A DNA stretch of 64,000 nucleotides from JALOOX01 sp964557955 (GTDB taxonomy: Bacteria; Desulfobacterota; Syntrophobacteria; Syntrophobacterales; Syntrophobacteraceae): positions 19,004 through 83,003 of the forward strand of contig CAZLCS010000023.1 of NCBI GenBank assembly GCA_964557955.1, read 5' to 3'. Each line of letters starts with the position of its first letter. Within the stretch, counting starts at the first letter, position 1. The notes below the pieces were generated by a model. That model worked only from the letters and a program-made list of their open reading frames with translations, was not told the DNA's origin and searched no databases. Of the stretch, positions 51,556 to 60,656 are shown piece by piece. Position numbers and translations under genes: made by a program.

Positions 51556-52701
51556 ATGCTCTACACTCCCACCTTCCTCGTGATGGCTTTCTGTAATCTG
51601 GCTGCGATTTCGAGTTACAGCTGCTTCTTCCTCTTTCCACTTTTCATTATGGATCGTGGTGGCACCCCTTCCGATGTCGGCATCCTGATGGGTGCTTTCA
51701 CCCTCTCCTCCGTCATCTGCCGCCCGTGGATCGCCGGTATGATCGACCACATCGGCCGAAAGAAGAGCTTCACCGTCGGTTCGCTCCTCATGACATTCCT
51801 GCCGCTCTTCTACGTCCTTTTGGAAGGCCCCATTCAAACCGTTTATATCCCCCTTCTTGTCATCCGGGCTCTGCATGGGGTTGGCATTGCCATCTGCGCG
51901 ACTGCTGCCTTCACCTATGCTGCTGACATCATCCCTTCAGGACGCTTCAACGAAGGCATCGGCATGTTCGGCATATCCGGTTTGACGGGGCTTGCGCTGG
52001 GACCGGTGGTTTCGGAGGTGATGATCAAGCATTTTGGATTCCGGGGGCTGTTTTCGACGGCGTCGATGCTGGGGCTCATGGCGCTGCTGGCCCATTTGCT
52101 CGTCGCCGAGACCTATCGTCGCGATCGGTCTTCACCAGCCGTTTCGCTCCTGGCCGTTCTTCGGGGAAACCGCCTTCTGCTGACTTGCGCCACCGCGTTT
52201 ATTTTCGGATTCGGTTTGGCCGCAGCAGGCAATTTCCTTCCGCCCTTCGCCGCCGAAAGACACCTGACCATCCTTGCCTACTATTACATCAGCTATTCAG
52301 GCACCGCCGTTCTGACGCGTCTTTTTGGGGGGCGTCTGGCGGACCGCGTCGGGGAATCCAGGATCATACCCCGGGCGTTTCTGCTGCTTTTTGCCGGCCT
52401 GGTGGTGATCGTCTTCCTTACCAATCACTTCATTCTTGCCTTGGCCGGTGTTTTGATGGGGTTCGGGCATGGTTTTCTATACCCGGCGCTGAATGCACTC
52501 GCCGTAAAGAACGAAAGCCCTGACAATCGGGGTAAGGCCACAGGCGTCTTCACGGGAAGCATTGACGCGGGCTTCTTTGCCGGCTCGATAGCTCTGGGTT
52601 ATATTGCGGAGTGGTCGGGATTATCCGCTGTGTTCGCCGCGGCAGGAGCAGGGTGCCTCTGTGGTTACCTTCTCTTCAGATACAGCATGGCCAGGGCGTA
52701 G
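51556..52701 (+). CDS. MFS transporter
   Basis: This 381-residue inner-membrane protein has 12 predicted helices. MFS signatures are GMIDHIGRKKSFTVGS between helices 2 and 3 (the D-x2-GRK loop) and GRLADRVGESRIIPRA between helices 8 and 9. LYPALNALAVKNESPDNRGKATGVFTGS is typical of drug or sugar exporters of the DHA1/YfcJ kind. The short N-terminus starts directly with helix 1, so the ATG is sound. The substrate is unknown. The DUF3108 gene follows by 41 bases on the same strand. Confidence 0.86.
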   Translation: MLYTPTFLVMAFCNLAAISSYSCFFLFPLFIMDRGGTPSDVGILMGAFTLSSVICRPWIAGMIDHIGRKKSFTVGSLLMTFLPLFYVLLEGPIQTVYIPLLVIRALHGVGIAICATAAFTYAADIIPSGRFNEGIGMFGISGLTGLALGPVVSEVMIKHFGFRGLFSTASMLGLMALLAHLLVAETYRRDRSSPAVSLLAVLRGNRLLLTCATAFIFGFGLAAAGNFLPPFAAERHLTILAYYYISYSGTAVLTRLFGGRLADRVGESRIIPRAFLLLFAGLVVIVFLTNHFILALAGVLMGFGHGFLYPALNALAVKNESPDNRGKATGVFTGSIDAGFFAGSIALGYIAEWSGLSAVFAAAGAGCLCGYLLFRYSMARA

Positions 52702-52742
52702 AGTCTGATGAGATCCTGCTTGAAATGAGGAGTGCTTTCGGC

Positions 52743-53534
52743 ATGTTGAACGAGTCCTGGTTCCGTCGATTGAAATCATTCCTGGTGACCTTGCTGGTGC
52801 TGCTGAGCTCGGGTGCGTGCCTGTGCGGAAACACGTTTTCAGCTGAAGGGGCCCCATTTCGAGCCGGCGAGAAGCTCTCGTATGATCTGTACTGGGAATT
52901 CCTTCCGGCAGGTGCGGCGGAGCTGGAGGTTGCAGCCTTGGAGGATTATGAGGGGGGATCCGCGTATCACTTCGTATTGACGGTCCGGACCAACGCGGTC
53001 ATCGATCGGTTCTACAAAGTCCGGGATCGGCTCGAGTCCTACACCGACAGACCCATGAAACGCTCCCTCCTTTACCGCAAGAAGCAGCAGGAGGGGAAAC
53101 ATCGTCGAGATATCAAGGTTTCCTTCGACCGGGACCGCTTGAAGGCCGAGTACTCCAATTTCGGCAAAAAAGATAAGGCCGTTGCCATCGTTGACGGGAC
53201 TTTCGATCCTCTATCGGTTCTCTACGCCTACCGTCTCATGCCGCTCGTGGAGAATGCTGTTGTGGAAATACCGGTGTCCGACGGCAAGAAAGCCGTCATG
53301 GGCAAGGTTCGAGTCGTCGGAAGAGAGAGGATCCATGTCAACGGCCAGGAATACGATACCTTTGTGCTGGAGCCTGATCTGAAGGACCTCGGCGGGGTTT
53401 TTCGCAAGAGCAAGGGGGCCAAGGTGAGGATCTGGGTGACTGACGATGAGAGGCGGATGCCGGTGAAGCTCACGAGCAAGGTAGCCGTAGGGTATTTCGT
53501 TGCGGAATTGAAACAAGTCAGTCATGGCTCCTGA
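52743..53534 (+). CDS. DUF3108-family exported protein
   Basis: The product is a 263-residue exported protein. It has a signal peptide (SFLVTLLVLLSSGACLC, a possible lipobox Cys), then a DUF3108-type domain of long antiparallel strands: FRAGEKLSYDLYWEFLPAGAAELEV, YHFVLTVRTNAVIDRFYKVRDRLESY and VKVSFDRDRLKAEY-like repeats, ending MPVKLTSKVAVGYFVAELKQV. The family has a periplasmic beta-barrel-like fold of unknown role, often beside outer-membrane biogenesis or lipid-linked genes. The start chosen has GAGGAG upstream. Confidence 0.83.
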   Translation: MLNESWFRRLKSFLVTLLVLLSSGACLCGNTFSAEGAPFRAGEKLSYDLYWEFLPAGAAELEVAALEDYEGGSAYHFVLTVRTNAVIDRFYKVRDRLESYTDRPMKRSLLYRKKQQEGKHRRDIKVSFDRDRLKAEYSNFGKKDKAVAIVDGTFDPLSVLYAYRLMPLVENAVVEIPVSDGKKAVMGKVRVVGRERIHVNGQEYDTFVLEPDLKDLGGVFRKSKGAKVRIWVTDDERRMPVKLTSKVAVGYFVAELKQVSHGS

Positions 53535-53680
53535 AAGTCACCGCCGACTGATCGGAATGAGCACCCGCTGCACCAAAGGCTTTTTGCCATTGTTCCAACT
53601 GATGGGGACCGAAAGGGGGTGTCCCCCCCTTGTCGGTCCCGGCGGTTGCGGGAGCGGATTGCCTGAAGGGGCAGGGAGGC

Positions 53681-54199
53681 TCAAATCCCCTTTTCAATGG
53701 GATAGTCGGCCTCCATCCATGCTTTGATGCCGCCCGGATGCCTGTAAACATTCGTGTAGCCGAGCTTCATGGCCCAAAGGGCGCCGTTGTGGCTCCGCGT
53801 GCATTTGGTGAAACCACAATAGAACACTAACTTCCGGTTCCTGTCGGGACCGAGAAGCTGTTCGAACTTCGCCCTGGTCTGCTCATCCATCTGGGTCATG
53901 TCTTCAATGGGGAACTCCATCTGGACTGCACCGGCAATGTGGTTCTTTTTGTAACTCTCCTCCAGGGGCATGGTATCGATGATCAGCATGGCATCCTTCT
54001 TGTCGATCCAGCCTTTCAGCTCTTCAGTGGTCACCAGCTTGTAGCCGCCCTGGGAGACGTCGCTGTAAAACTTCACTGCGAGCTTTTCAGTGTCGAGCTC
54101 TTTGGTCCCCCATTCGAGGGCATTGGCCTGCCCACCCCACACCAGAAGAGTCATCACTCCCAGCACAAGGCACCATCTCGTCGCTGTCTTAGATTTCAC
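53681..54199 (-). CDS. Secreted rhodanese-like protein
   Basis: This 172-residue protein has a signal peptide ending ANA-L, so it acts in the periplasm. A rhodanese domain follows with the active-site Cys loop FYCGFTKCTRSHNGALWAM; either Cys could be the persulfide site, and the first is in the typical position. It also has the family motif YRHPGGIKAWMEADYPIE at the end. The GTG start has GGGAGGA upstream. It sits 22 bases after the DoxX/MauE gene, and the pair recalls thiosulfate-oxidation or periplasmic redox units. It may move sulfur or hold a disulfide. Confidence 0.85.
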   Translation of the reverse strand: MKSKTATRWCLVLGVMTLLVWGGQANALEWGTKELDTEKLAVKFYSDVSQGGYKLVTTEELKGWIDKKDAMLIIDTMPLEESYKKNHIAGAVQMEFPIEDMTQMDEQTRAKFEQLLGPDRNRKLVFYCGFTKCTRSHNGALWAMKLGYTNVYRHPGGIKAWMEADYPIEKGI

Positions 54200-54221
54200 C
54201 GATTTGGGTCCTCCCTTTGGA

Positions 54222-54746
54222 TCATGAGTTGTTGTTGCCGCCAGTTACGAGCACTCGATCCAGGTGCGCTCGATGGCGGCGCCAGAAGATCAGATAGCCG
54301 ACCACGGCCAGCATCGCGATATCCCGTGCCAGCGCGATCCTCAAACCCAGTCTCGCGTCCAGCTCCGCTTGGGAAAAGCATCCGCAGTCCACATCCAGTT
54401 CACCCCATATTCCGAAGCCCAGGACGGCGATGAACATGAGCAGGAGCCCGGAAACAAGCCCAAAGGACCAACGCCGGTTGAGGAGCAGCCCCACCCCGGC
54501 CACGAATTCGATGGCGGGAAGGCCAATGGCGACGGGAACCAGCAACTCGTCCGGGACGAGGCCGTAACCTGAGATGGTACGGGCAAAGGCCCTGGGGGCA
54601 TAGAGTTTGACAGCGCCGGCCCACACGAACACCACTCCCAACCCGATTCTGAAGAAACGTGCGGGCCAGGGTGAAACCAGCAAGGCTTCTGAAAGCAATC
54701 CGGCCCACCTGCGATCCTGCTTCAGGCCGTGCCGCGTCTCAAGCAT
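54222..54746 (-). CDS. DoxX/MauE-family membrane protein
   Basis: This 174-residue inner-membrane protein has four helices. RIGLGVVFVWAGAVKLYAPRAFARTI is the typical DoxX/MauE first helix with Lys and Pro at its end. FVAGVGLLLNRRWSFGL follows, then a loop DVDCGCF with a C-x-C pair and a last helix ending FWRRHR. MauE proteins are thought to supply disulfides to periplasmic enzymes. The pairing with a secreted rhodanese fits a periplasmic sulfur or thiol-redox role. The start ATG has GGGGGAG upstream. Confidence 0.82.
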   Translation of the reverse strand: MLETRHGLKQDRRWAGLLSEALLVSPWPARFFRIGLGVVFVWAGAVKLYAPRAFARTISGYGLVPDELLVPVAIGLPAIEFVAGVGLLLNRRWSFGLVSGLLLMFIAVLGFGIWGELDVDCGCFSQAELDARLGLRIALARDIAMLAVVGYLIFWRRHRAHLDRVLVTGGNNNS

Positions 54747-55143
54747 GGCATGAGCTCCCCCGAGCATTCGGCCAAGCCAGGTGTGGAACCTAAACTGGAG
54801 CCAGGTCAAAAAAAAAAGAATTTCTCTTATCTCTGCAATGCGGGAATGAGTCAAATCGGTTTAATTTATGGAAAGTTGCTGAAGCGATATAATTTTTCTA
54901 TGGATGGCGAGCACTTATTGATTGAAGGTGTCCATCGAGGGTGGTTGCAGGAATTTGCCGGCTGCCTCGGAGGGTCACGGAACGGGGAATCCTTGCCGGC
55001 TCCTCGTTCGATGCGGCTTTTCCGGCTTCCGAGAGCTGTCGGAAGCCGGCTCTGTGCAGAGTGCGCGCGGACGATTGACTGTGCAGCCCGAGTGAAGGGT
55101 CAACGCAGGTGGACGGGCCGAAAAGAGGCCCTGCCCACCCCCC
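54747..55143. other. Intergenic region with a perfect hairpin
   Basis: No gene is supported. It contains an A-rich run and a perfect 10-bp hairpin, CCGGCTTCCG / CGGAAGCCGG with loop AGAGCTGT (55022-55049). No U tract follows on either strand. The promoter of the DoxX/MauE gene should lie in its left part. Confidence 0.45.
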
Positions 55144-55551
55144 TCAGTTCATGCTCGAAGTGCCCAGGAATGGCGAGTACTTTTTGTCGGTACCCAGAAT
55201 GTGCTTCTGAAGCCAGTCGGTCAGGAACTTCATGACGTCCAGTGTGAGCATTGCTTTGCCGTCCTTGAACTGACGTTCAAGGTCCAGGACTCTCATGGTC
55301 ATCTTTTCGTGAATGAGCTTGTGCTCGTGGTATTCAGGATAGCCGCTGGCTTTCATCAGTCGCTCTTCGGCCGCGAAGTGAACCTTGGTGTAGTCGATCA
55401 GTCGCCCCAGAATCAGTCCCAGGGCCTGTTTTCCTTTTCCTTCCCGCATGGCGTCATCCAACTGGCCGACAAGGCCGATGAGGACGCGATGCTGTTCGTC
55501 CATGTCCTTGACATTGAGTCTGTATTTCTCATTCCACGTGAATGCCGACAC
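55144..55551 (-). CDS. Bacteriohemerythrin
   Basis: This 135-residue di-iron protein reversibly binds O2, probably for oxygen storage, delivery or protection in an anaerobe. The iron ligands can be seen: His in DEQHRVLIG, His and Glu in VHFAAEERLM, His pair in YHEHKLIHEKM, and the C-terminal His-Asp in KHILGTDKKYSPFL. The order and spacing match the family. The GTG start has AGGAGACAGCC upstream. It is a monocistronic cytoplasmic protein. Confidence 0.93.
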   Translation of the reverse strand: MSAFTWNEKYRLNVKDMDEQHRVLIGLVGQLDDAMREGKGKQALGLILGRLIDYTKVHFAAEERLMKASGYPEYHEHKLIHEKMTMRVLDLERQFKDGKAMLTLDVMKFLTDWLQKHILGTDKKYSPFLGTSSMN

Positions 55552-56184
55552 GGCTGTCTCCTCTCTTTCGGTGACGTGATCCGGGGCAGGTATTGCCCCC
55601 TCCTTTTATGCTCGGGTCAAGCTCCGTCTTCCTTCCATGCGAAATCTTGCAGGTAATGCCGCTACGACAGCGAGATTTCTTTCATAATGACAGAAGGCCT
55701 CGTTGTCGTGCCAACCACTGGTTGGTTGCAGACATCTCATTCTTAGAATTCGATTGGCAGTTGTGATCGGTCACCCAGAAATATCGGAAGCCGGGACTGT
55801 CGACTTGAGCAGGAGGCTTCGGTCCGGGTCAGAAAATTCCGGCATTGACGGTGGGACTCTCGGCGAGATGCATGGGATGCCGGTTGTCTGCTCTTTATAG
55901 TCTCGAGTCTCGAGTTTCGAGTCTCAAGTTACGGGTTTCGAGTTTCCAGTTGAAAGCCCGTCCCTCCTGAGCCTTGTCATCGTTTCGGGTGGCCGGAAGG
56001 GGCATGAGGGACGGATACGAAGCGGTGAGGCTCAGAGATCACTTTTTCTGTTGTGGGCCCGGGAACGGTGCAGTAAAAGTAGCCTGCTTGCTTGATTGTG
56101 CTGATTTTTTGAGCTGCCGCCGCTCTTCCTTTCTTCCGGGCCAACGCAGGAAGAGAGGGGGAGAGGGTTCGAATAGTCGGTCCC
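55552..56184. other. Intergenic region with a heptamer array
   Basis: No gene is supported in this 633-base stretch. Its main feature is the degenerate 7-bp tandem array at 55899-55954. Confidence 0.5.
55899..55954 (+). repeat. Heptamer array (AGTYTCG)
   Basis: Eight consecutive 7-base units: AGTCTCG twice, AGTTTCG, AGTCTCA, AGTTACG, GGTTTCG, AGTTTCC, AGTTGAA. Degeneracy increases to the right. Confidence 0.8.
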
Positions 56185-58119
56185 ATGCAGAGAGCTTTCG
56201 CTCGAAAAATGCCCCCTGCCCTGACGGGACTTCTCCTGTGCGGAGTCGCCTGCTGTGCCGTTCTCGTTCTGCGGTCGCTGGGGCAGCTGCAATCCCTCGA
56301 AATGGCGGTTTACGATCGTTTCCTGGGCTTCACGCCGTCGCCGCATATCCGCGATCCCCGCATCCTCCTGGTGACCGTTTCCGAAGAAGACATCCAGACC
56401 CTCGGCACCTGGCCTCTGCCGGACGGGACCTTGGCCCGGCTCCTCCGGAATCTCCAGAAGCACGAACCCCGAGCCATAGGGCTCGACATTTACAGGGATA
56501 TCCCCGTCCCTCCAGGTGGAGAAGCGCTGCGGGCGGTCTTCTCCGAGAACCGGAATGTGGTCACGGTGAAGAAGCTCCGGGACCGCTTCTCGCCCGGGGT
56601 TCCTCCTCCCTATGTGGTATCCGACTCCACTCTTACGGGATTCAACGATTTGCTCGTGGACCCCGACGGTGTGGTGCGCCGGGGGCTCCTTTACGTCGAC
56701 GACGGCCGTCAGGTCACCACGGCTTTTTCCCTCCTTCTGGCCCAGCTCTACCTGCAGCACGATTCGATCTTCCCCGAGCCGGACCCCATCCACCCCGAAT
56801 GGCTGAAGCTGGGAAAGCGAACCTTCCGCCCTCTGGAAGCCAACGACGGCGGTTACGTTCGCGCGGACATGGCCGGCTACCAGGTTCTGCTCGATCTTTC
56901 GTCCGTGTCGTCAGGTTTTTCCCGGATTTCCGTGAGCGATGCCCTGGCCGGGGATTTTCCCGGGGAGCTTGTTCGCGACCGAGTCGTTCTCATCGGTTCG
57001 TGGGCTGAGAGCACAAAGGACCTCTTTCTCGCGCCTGTCCCGCTGCAGCGGAACTCCAGCAGGATGATCTCGGGAGTCGAGATCCATGCCTCCGCGGTGA
57101 GCCAGCTGCTGACGGCCGCCTTGGACGGAAGTCCGGCCATGTCGTTTCTTTCGGAACTCTCCGAGGCTCTCTGGATTTGCGTTTGGGGGCTGGTGGGCTA
57201 CGGGCTGGGAATGAAAATTCGGTCGCTGGGGTGGTTTCTCATCTGGAACGGGGCTGCCCTGACTTCTCTCATTTCCGCGAGTTTCCTGCTCTTTCTGAAA
57301 GGGGTCTGGGTCCCGGTGATACCCGCCGCAGCCGCTGAGCTCGCCACCTCAACGTGCATCACGGCCTACCTGGCTCACCGGGAGAAGTCCCAGCGCGCTC
57401 AGCTCATGCGGATGTTCTCGTGCCACCTCTCCCATGAAGTGGCGGAAACCCTGTGGGACCAGAGAGACCAGTATCTGGAGGGCGGTCGGCCCCGCGCCCA
57501 GGAGCTCACTGCCACGGTGGTCTTTGCAGACCTCAAGGGATTCACGTCCGTTGCGGAGAGCATGGATGCCCAGGCCCTCATGGATTGGCTGAACGAGTTC
57601 ATGGCCGCCATGACCCGGAAGGTGATGGACCAGGGGGGGGTGGTCAACAAGTACATCGGAGACGCCATCATGGCTGTTTTCGGAGTTCCTGCGCCACGGT
57701 CCGGCGAGGAGGAAATCTCCCGGGACGCCCGGAACGCCGTGCGCTGTGCTCTGGCGATGAAGGATGAGCTGGAGCGTCTCAATGCCCGATGGACAACCCT
57801 GGGTCGGCCGGTCATGAAGATGAGGATCGGCATCCATACGGGGCCGCTCATGGTCGGATGTGTTGGCGCCGAGGAACGTTTGGAGTATACGGTGATCGGC
57901 GATACGGTGAATATCGCCGCCCGGCTGGAGAGTTTCGACAAGGACTTCGATGCGGAAAGCGTTTGTCGCATCCTGGTTTCAGAGCCGACACAGCGACGGC
58001 TCAACGGCATGATTGCCACCCTGACCGTGGGACGGGCTTTTTTGAGGGGGAAGGGGGAGGAGCTGTCTATTTTTCAGGTCAAGGGTCCTGGGGAATTGAA
58101 ACAGGAGGCAGAAATATGA
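56185..58119 (+). CDS. CHASE2-adenylate/guanylate cyclase
   Basis: This 644-residue membrane protein senses an extracytoplasmic signal and makes a cyclic nucleotide. An N-terminal helix is followed by a periplasmic CHASE2 domain (about residues 35-320; MAVYDRFLGFTPSPHIRDPRILLVTVSEEDIQTLGTWPLP is a classic start). Three helices follow (about 325-400), then a class III cyclase domain with metal Asp residues in TVVFADLKGFTSVAES and YIGDAIMAVFG, and NIAARLESF. The base-selecting residues are not clear enough to decide cAMP or cGMP, though cAMP is common in this group. It shares an ATGA overlap with the DUF928 gene. Confidence 0.92.
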   Translation: MQRAFARKMPPALTGLLLCGVACCAVLVLRSLGQLQSLEMAVYDRFLGFTPSPHIRDPRILLVTVSEEDIQTLGTWPLPDGTLARLLRNLQKHEPRAIGLDIYRDIPVPPGGEALRAVFSENRNVVTVKKLRDRFSPGVPPPYVVSDSTLTGFNDLLVDPDGVVRRGLLYVDDGRQVTTAFSLLLAQLYLQHDSIFPEPDPIHPEWLKLGKRTFRPLEANDGGYVRADMAGYQVLLDLSSVSSGFSRISVSDALAGDFPGELVRDRVVLIGSWAESTKDLFLAPVPLQRNSSRMISGVEIHASAVSQLLTAALDGSPAMSFLSELSEALWICVWGLVGYGLGMKIRSLGWFLIWNGAALTSLISASFLLFLKGVWVPVIPAAAAELATSTCITAYLAHREKSQRAQLMRMFSCHLSHEVAETLWDQRDQYLEGGRPRAQELTATVVFADLKGFTSVAESMDAQALMDWLNEFMAAMTRKVMDQGGVVNKYIGDAIMAVFGVPAPRSGEEEISRDARNAVRCALAMKDELERLNARWTTLGRPVMKMRIGIHTGPLMVGCVGAEERLEYTVIGDTVNIAARLESFDKDFDAESVCRILVSEPTQRRLNGMIATLTVGRAFLRGKGEELSIFQVKGPGELKQEAEI

Positions 58120-58883
58120 AGCAATCCATTCCCTTAGTTTCAGCGATTTTGATTCTTTTCTGTGGAGCAGGCCTGGTCCATCCTGTCAGTACACGGGGCC
58201 AGGGCACGGACCGCGGGCCCTCGGTGTCGGCCGAGTCTACCCCGGCCGCCGGTCAGACCCGTACGCAACCCCCACCCGTAGTCTATAAACCGCCTCTGCG
58301 CGGTGCTCCGGCCGACCGTGTCGGTGGAGGAACCCGGAGCATGGGCATCGAGGAGGTGCCTCAAGTGATGGTCCTGGCCCCCGACCATCCCGGCCTGACG
58401 ACTCAGCCACGGCCCGATCTTTTCTGGTACATTTCAAGACCCACGTCCAAGCGGGTTGATTTCATGCTGAAGGATGAACAGACCGGCGTCATGGTGTTCA
58501 CCTCCGTGCTTCCCAGCCCGCAGACTGCGGGCATCCAGCGGATCAGTCTTTCTGAATTGAAGGTCGATCTCGATATCGGAAAGGACTACCGGTGGATCGT
58601 CAATGTGGTCCTCGATCCCGGTCGTCCCTCCAGGGACATCTTTTCTGCGGGCATCATTCGCAGGATGGACGGCCCGAAGCTTCCGACGGAGATGATTCAG
58701 GGAGACGATAAGATTCTCGCTGCTGCATGGTACGCCGGAGAGGGGTTGTGGTACGACGCCCTGGAAGCCATCGGAAAGGCCGTCGATGCGGCGCCCTCGG
58801 ATAAGATCTACAGGAATGTGCGGGCCAGTCTCCTCGACCAGGTCGGGCTGTGCCAGGCAGCCCGGTTTGAGATGACGTATTGA
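58116..58883 (+). CDS. DUF928-family exported protein
   Basis: This 255-residue protein has a signal peptide (ILILFCGAGLVHPVSTRG). The DUF928-type region includes YKPPLRGAPADRVGGGTRS, PQVMVLAPDHPGLTTQPRPDLFWYISRP and GKDYRWIVNVVLDPGRPSRD, patterns of the family best known from cyanobacteria. The final part is helical (AAWYAGEGLWYDALEAIGKAVDAAP). The ATG overlaps the cyclase stop, and AGGAGG lies just before it, so the two are co-translated. It is probably a periplasmic partner of the CHASE2 sensor. Its function is unknown. Confidence 0.8.
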   Translation: MKQSIPLVSAILILFCGAGLVHPVSTRGQGTDRGPSVSAESTPAAGQTRTQPPPVVYKPPLRGAPADRVGGGTRSMGIEEVPQVMVLAPDHPGLTTQPRPDLFWYISRPTSKRVDFMLKDEQTGVMVFTSVLPSPQTAGIQRISLSELKVDLDIGKDYRWIVNVVLDPGRPSRDIFSAGIIRRMDGPKLPTEMIQGDDKILAAAWYAGEGLWYDALEAIGKAVDAAPSDKIYRNVRASLLDQVGLCQAARFEMTY

Positions 58884-59006
58884 GCTTCCCGGTATAGAGC
58901 CCCGGGCAATCCTCGCAGACATGCGAAGGCGGCGGGAAGACCGTGACCGTGGGAGGATAAATGCGGTGAGGGATTCGAAGGGAGATACCGCTTCACGGCG
59001 TCCGGT

Positions 59007-59339
59007 TCAGCGAAGCAGAAGCTGATGGAAAATCGCGCCGATGAGCCAAACCCCGAAGGAAATGGCGATAGTCGTCAGGAAGGGGATTTCTTTGCGGAAG
59101 CACCAGGTGGCCGTGATGAAGAAGAGTGCGCTGGGCACGATCCCCCAGACCACGCCCCTCGTGAAGGCTGCAAGACGGGCATAGTCCTCCCGGCCTTCGG
59201 AATAGAGCCAGAAGAGCACGATGAGGGTCGTGACGGGCGCCGTGGCGATGAGGCCTGCGAGAGAAGGGAATCGCTTCCCGATGGCCACGCAGGTGGTGAT
59301 GACCGCCAGGGAAATCAAGATTTTGACCAGGGTCTCCAT
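59007..59339 (-). CDS. DUF3147-like membrane protein
   Basis: This 110-residue inner-membrane protein has four hydrophobic helices and little else. The first helix, LVKILISLAVITTCVAIGKRFPSLAGLIATAPVTTLIVLFWLY, resembles DUF3147 family proteins. The end, FGVWLIGAIFHQLLLR, is a short amphipathic tail. The chosen ATG has GGAGGAAC upstream; in-frame codons before it lack family resemblance. The function is unknown. Confidence 0.7.
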   Translation of the reverse strand: METLVKILISLAVITTCVAIGKRFPSLAGLIATAPVTTLIVLFWLYSEGREDYARLAAFTRGVVWGIVPSALFFITATWCFRKEIPFLTTIAISFGVWLIGAIFHQLLLR

Positions 59340-59469
59340 GTTCCTCCATCCTGCGAAAGCGCTGTGCCTCTTTGCCAGGCAGCCTTCTGGGGTTTTCAAA
59401 GGACTACCTTAGCCTGAAAACCGAATCATGTAACTCGAAACTGTTTCCATGGGAAAGGAGGGGCGGTGA

Positions 59470-59892
59470 ATGGACCCGAAGGTCAAGGCGGCCATCGAGG
59501 GAGCGGTGAAAACAGAACCCTTCGCCCAGGCTCTCGGTATGGAGCTCATCGAGCTGGATGAAGAGCATTCCGTGGTCGAAATGGACTATATACCTGAAAA
59601 AATGGACAATATCTACCAGCGGGCTCACGGGGGGGCCGTGTTCGCCCTCATCGACGAAGCCTTCGAGACGGTCTGCCAGACCGACGGGACCATCGCCGTG
59701 GCCCTCAACGTGAACGTGACCTACGTGGGCAGCCCGGAACCCGGCTCCCGCTTGCGTGCAGAAGCACTTCAGGTGAATCGAACCAAGAAAACCGCCCTCT
59801 ACGACATCAGGGTCACCGACCGGAACGGCCGTCTCCTGGCCACCTGCCAGGCCCTCGCCTTCCGCACCGGAAAGCCCATCCCTTTCCTGTGA
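59470..59892 (+). CDS. PaaI-type hotdog thioesterase
   Basis: This 140-residue hotdog-fold enzyme hydrolyses acyl-CoA thioesters. The family core is NIYQRAHGGAVFALIDEAFETV, where His-Gly-Gly and the following Asp form the active site. It ends in ATCQALAFRTGKPIPFL. The PaaI subgroup usually acts on aromatic or phenylacetyl-CoA derivatives, but the exact substrate is not readable. AAAGGAGG precedes the ATG. It is monocistronic and flanked by an octamer repeat array. Confidence 0.88.
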   Translation: MDPKVKAAIEGAVKTEPFAQALGMELIELDEEHSVVEMDYIPEKMDNIYQRAHGGAVFALIDEAFETVCQTDGTIAVALNVNVTYVGSPEPGSRLRAEALQVNRTKKTALYDIRVTDRNGRLLATCQALAFRTGKPIPFL

Positions 59893-59970
59893 GCCTCAGC
59901 TTTCCACCCTGCCGTTGCCCGCCACCGCTCATTTTTCGCGTCTCGAGCTCCGACCTCTCAAATCGGGGGG

Positions 59971-60026
59971 GTGAATCGGTGAATGGGTGAATCGGTGAAT
60001 GGGTGAATGGGTGAATGGGTGAATGG
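59971..60026 (+). repeat. Octamer tandem array (GTGAATGG)
   Basis: Seven 8-base units: GTGAATCG, GTGAATGG, GTGAATCG, then GTGAATGG four times, ending in GATGG. An 11-base direct repeat, TCAAATCGGGG, lies on both sides (about 59957 and 60049). Confidence 0.85.
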
Positions 60027-60161
60027 GATGGCGATCGTCTCAAGCGCCTCAAATCGGGGCGGTGTTTCCTACTCTTACGCCAGGAAGCCGGGCCAGGCAA
60101 GGGTCCGTAGACCCATTTCCGGGGATATCCCTCCGCCCAAACTTCCCCCCAAACCGCCCCC

Positions 60162-60608
60162 CTACCGGTAGCTGAAGGGAAACAGGCACTCCCGCCTGCG
60201 TCGAACGGTTTCGAGGACGGAGCGCCAGTCGGATGCATCCAGCAGCTCACGGAAATGGGCCAGGTTCAGTTTCGATGCCCTCAGAATTCCGAGCACCGAC
60301 AAGGTTTGCGTCTTGATCGCTTCCTCGGTTCCCAGCCCGGCGCTCCATAGCTCGCCCAGGGGCATCAGGGCCATGACCTGGGCCGTCTCCGCGAGGGCCA
60401 GGCAGCACGCTGCGGCCCGCATCCACAGACGCTCTTTTTCTTCCCGATCCCGCACCAGGAAGCCCGCGTTGAAGAGCCAGAGCTGCCAGGGATGGCCGCC
60501 GACGGGCAGGCGGCTTCTCGACCGGGCCCACCGCAGCCAGTCCGCGCCCGCCGTATGCGCCGTCTCCGCCAGGAAGCGCGCCAGCAGGGCGTGCTGATAA
60601 GAGCTCAT
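60162..60608 (-). CDS. Small helical protein downstream of protoglobin, unknown
   Basis: This 148-residue soluble helical protein is unrecognised. Segments include SSYQHALLARFLAETAHTAGADWLRWAR and WMRAAACCLALAETAQVMALMPLGE, with an even spread of Leu, Ala and Arg and no signal. It lies 48 bases downstream of the protoglobin gene on the same strand, so they are probably co-transcribed and may function together. Its own role is unknown. The start is the second ATG behind GAGG. Confidence 0.6.
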   Translation of the reverse strand: MSSYQHALLARFLAETAHTAGADWLRWARSRSRLPVGGHPWQLWLFNAGFLVRDREEKERLWMRAAACCLALAETAQVMALMPLGELWSAGLGTEEAIKTQTLSVLGILRASKLNLAHFRELLDASDWRSVLETVRRRRECLFPFSYR

Positions 60609-60656
60609 CTTTTGCATCCTCTATGACGGCTCCCGGCGCGCGCTTCGCCGCAGACT

